From positions 558,001 through 622,000 of the forward strand of contig OZ241910.1 in NCBI GenBank assembly GCA_965203755.1: a stretch of 64,000 bases of DNA, given 5' to 3'. The notes under the pieces were generated by a model that had not been told where the DNA came from, searched no databases, and was given only the letters and a program-made list of their open reading frames with translations. This stretch comes from UBA6055 sp965203755. GTDB lineage: Bacteria > Chloroflexota > Anaerolineae > Aggregatilineales > Phototrophicaceae. Below, one piece after another: positions 63,699 to 64,000 of this stretch. The position numbers and the translations under genes are program-made. The first letter of the stretch is position 1; each line of letters opens with the position of its first letter.

Positions 63699-64000
63699 CT
63701 AGCTGTCTCCTCGAATAAGCTGAAGCGACAGTTTATTGTGTTTCTCAATCAACACCGGCAAATCAACCACCAGGAGATGACCGTCTTCTATCACAATGCT
63801 GCCATTGATAATCGACAGATCAACCTGTGGCGGCGGGCAAAAAATCAAGCCGGCAATCGGGTCATGCCCGGCGCCGGCCATGCCTATCGCATCCAAGCGG
63901 CAGGCGATGATGTCAGCAGCCATGCCGGGTGCGATCCGGCCGATATCGTCGCGCCCAAGAACGGTGGCGCCGCCCACAGTCGCCAGTTCAAGCGCTTCGC
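63699..64000 (-). CDS. 8-oxoguanine deaminase-like amidohydrolase, C-terminal fragment
   Basis: The reading frame is open to the window edge and ends at 63699. The visible ~100 residues (ALELATVGGATVLGRDDIG, APGMAADIIACRLDAIGMAGAGHDPIAGLIFC) match the C-terminus of 8-oxoguanine deaminases and related ring-aminohydrolases. It would be first, or near first, among the genes of the purine cluster within this window. The active site is outside the window. Confidence 0.7.
   Translation of the reverse strand, partial: EALELATVGGATVLGRDDIGRIAPGMAADIIACRLDAIGMAGAGHDPIAGLIFCPPPQVDLSIINGSIVIEDGHLLVVDLPVLIEKHNKLSLQLIRGDS

Noticed and set aside
1..64000. CRISPR array, insertion sequence, rRNA or prophage genes
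   Set aside because: No regularly spaced repeats, transposase, integrase, rRNA or phage structural motifs were seen on either strand.

Overview
The window is a bacterial chromosome segment, most likely from an uncultured member of the Chloroflexota (Anaerolineae-like). This is an inference: no rRNA is present. It rests on F420 biosynthesis next to an anaerobic purine-degradation cluster, repeated DUF6056-like membrane proteins, pre-peptidase-C-type secreted proteins and LysM/L,D-transpeptidases. Most of the DNA is GC-rich; about 4.35-9.43 kb is visibly AT-richer.

Layout. 0-4.3 kb: a cut lipoprotein, a secreted multi-domain protein with a clear terminator, a LysM L,D-transpeptidase and an HD-domain protein. 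4.35-9.43 kb: an AT-rich cassette of a GHKL (HSP90/MORC-like) ATPase, a protein joining an RNA-polymerase alpha-CTD-like domain to a sigma region-4 helix-turn-helix, and a HEAT-repeat DNA methyltransferase. It looks horizontally acquired and defence- or epigenetics-like. 9.5-15.8 kb: class II fumarase, a tandem pair of Mn-type superoxide dismutases (one cytosolic, one with a Tat signal), an EamA transporter, a double solute-binding protein and nadD. 15.8-22.7 kb: obg, clpX, clpP, a trigger factor gene broken into two frames, tRNA-Leu(UAG), rex and an MreB-like gene. 22.9-32.9 kb: the F1 ATP synthase genes atpA-atpG-atpD-atpC, without delta or F0 genes, followed directly by three DUF6056-like paralogues. 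33.2-42.4 kb: proC, a GNAT protein, an SDR protein, divergent fabF-fabH, purine nucleoside phosphorylase with a small membrane protein, and a two-RCK potassium channel protein.

42.4-64.0 kb: one long minus-strand run of about twenty genes. In transcription order: 8-oxoguanine-deaminase-like (cut by the window end), adenine deaminase (frameshifted), YgeY, YgeW, carbamate kinase, threonine-synthase-like, a family 2 glycosyltransferase, a PLP lyase-like enzyme, a small unknown protein, SsnA, F420-NADP reductase, CofE, a nitroreductase, CofD, CofC, an LLM-type oxidoreductase, a metallophosphoesterase, a fused FAD/2Fe-2S subunit, a molybdenum hydroxylase large subunit and a YqeC-MocA fusion. The ygeW/ygeY/ssnA/carbamate kinase/Mo-hydroxylase set marks the anaerobic purine/urate degradation pathway: deaminated and hydroxylated purines are opened, a carbamoyl group goes to carbamoyl phosphate and carbamate kinase makes ATP. 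Having the whole F420 maturation set inside this cluster suggests that F420 supplies or accepts electrons for it.

Two genes (tig and ade) are each broken by one base at a short homopolymer, so either sequencing error or real decay must be considered.
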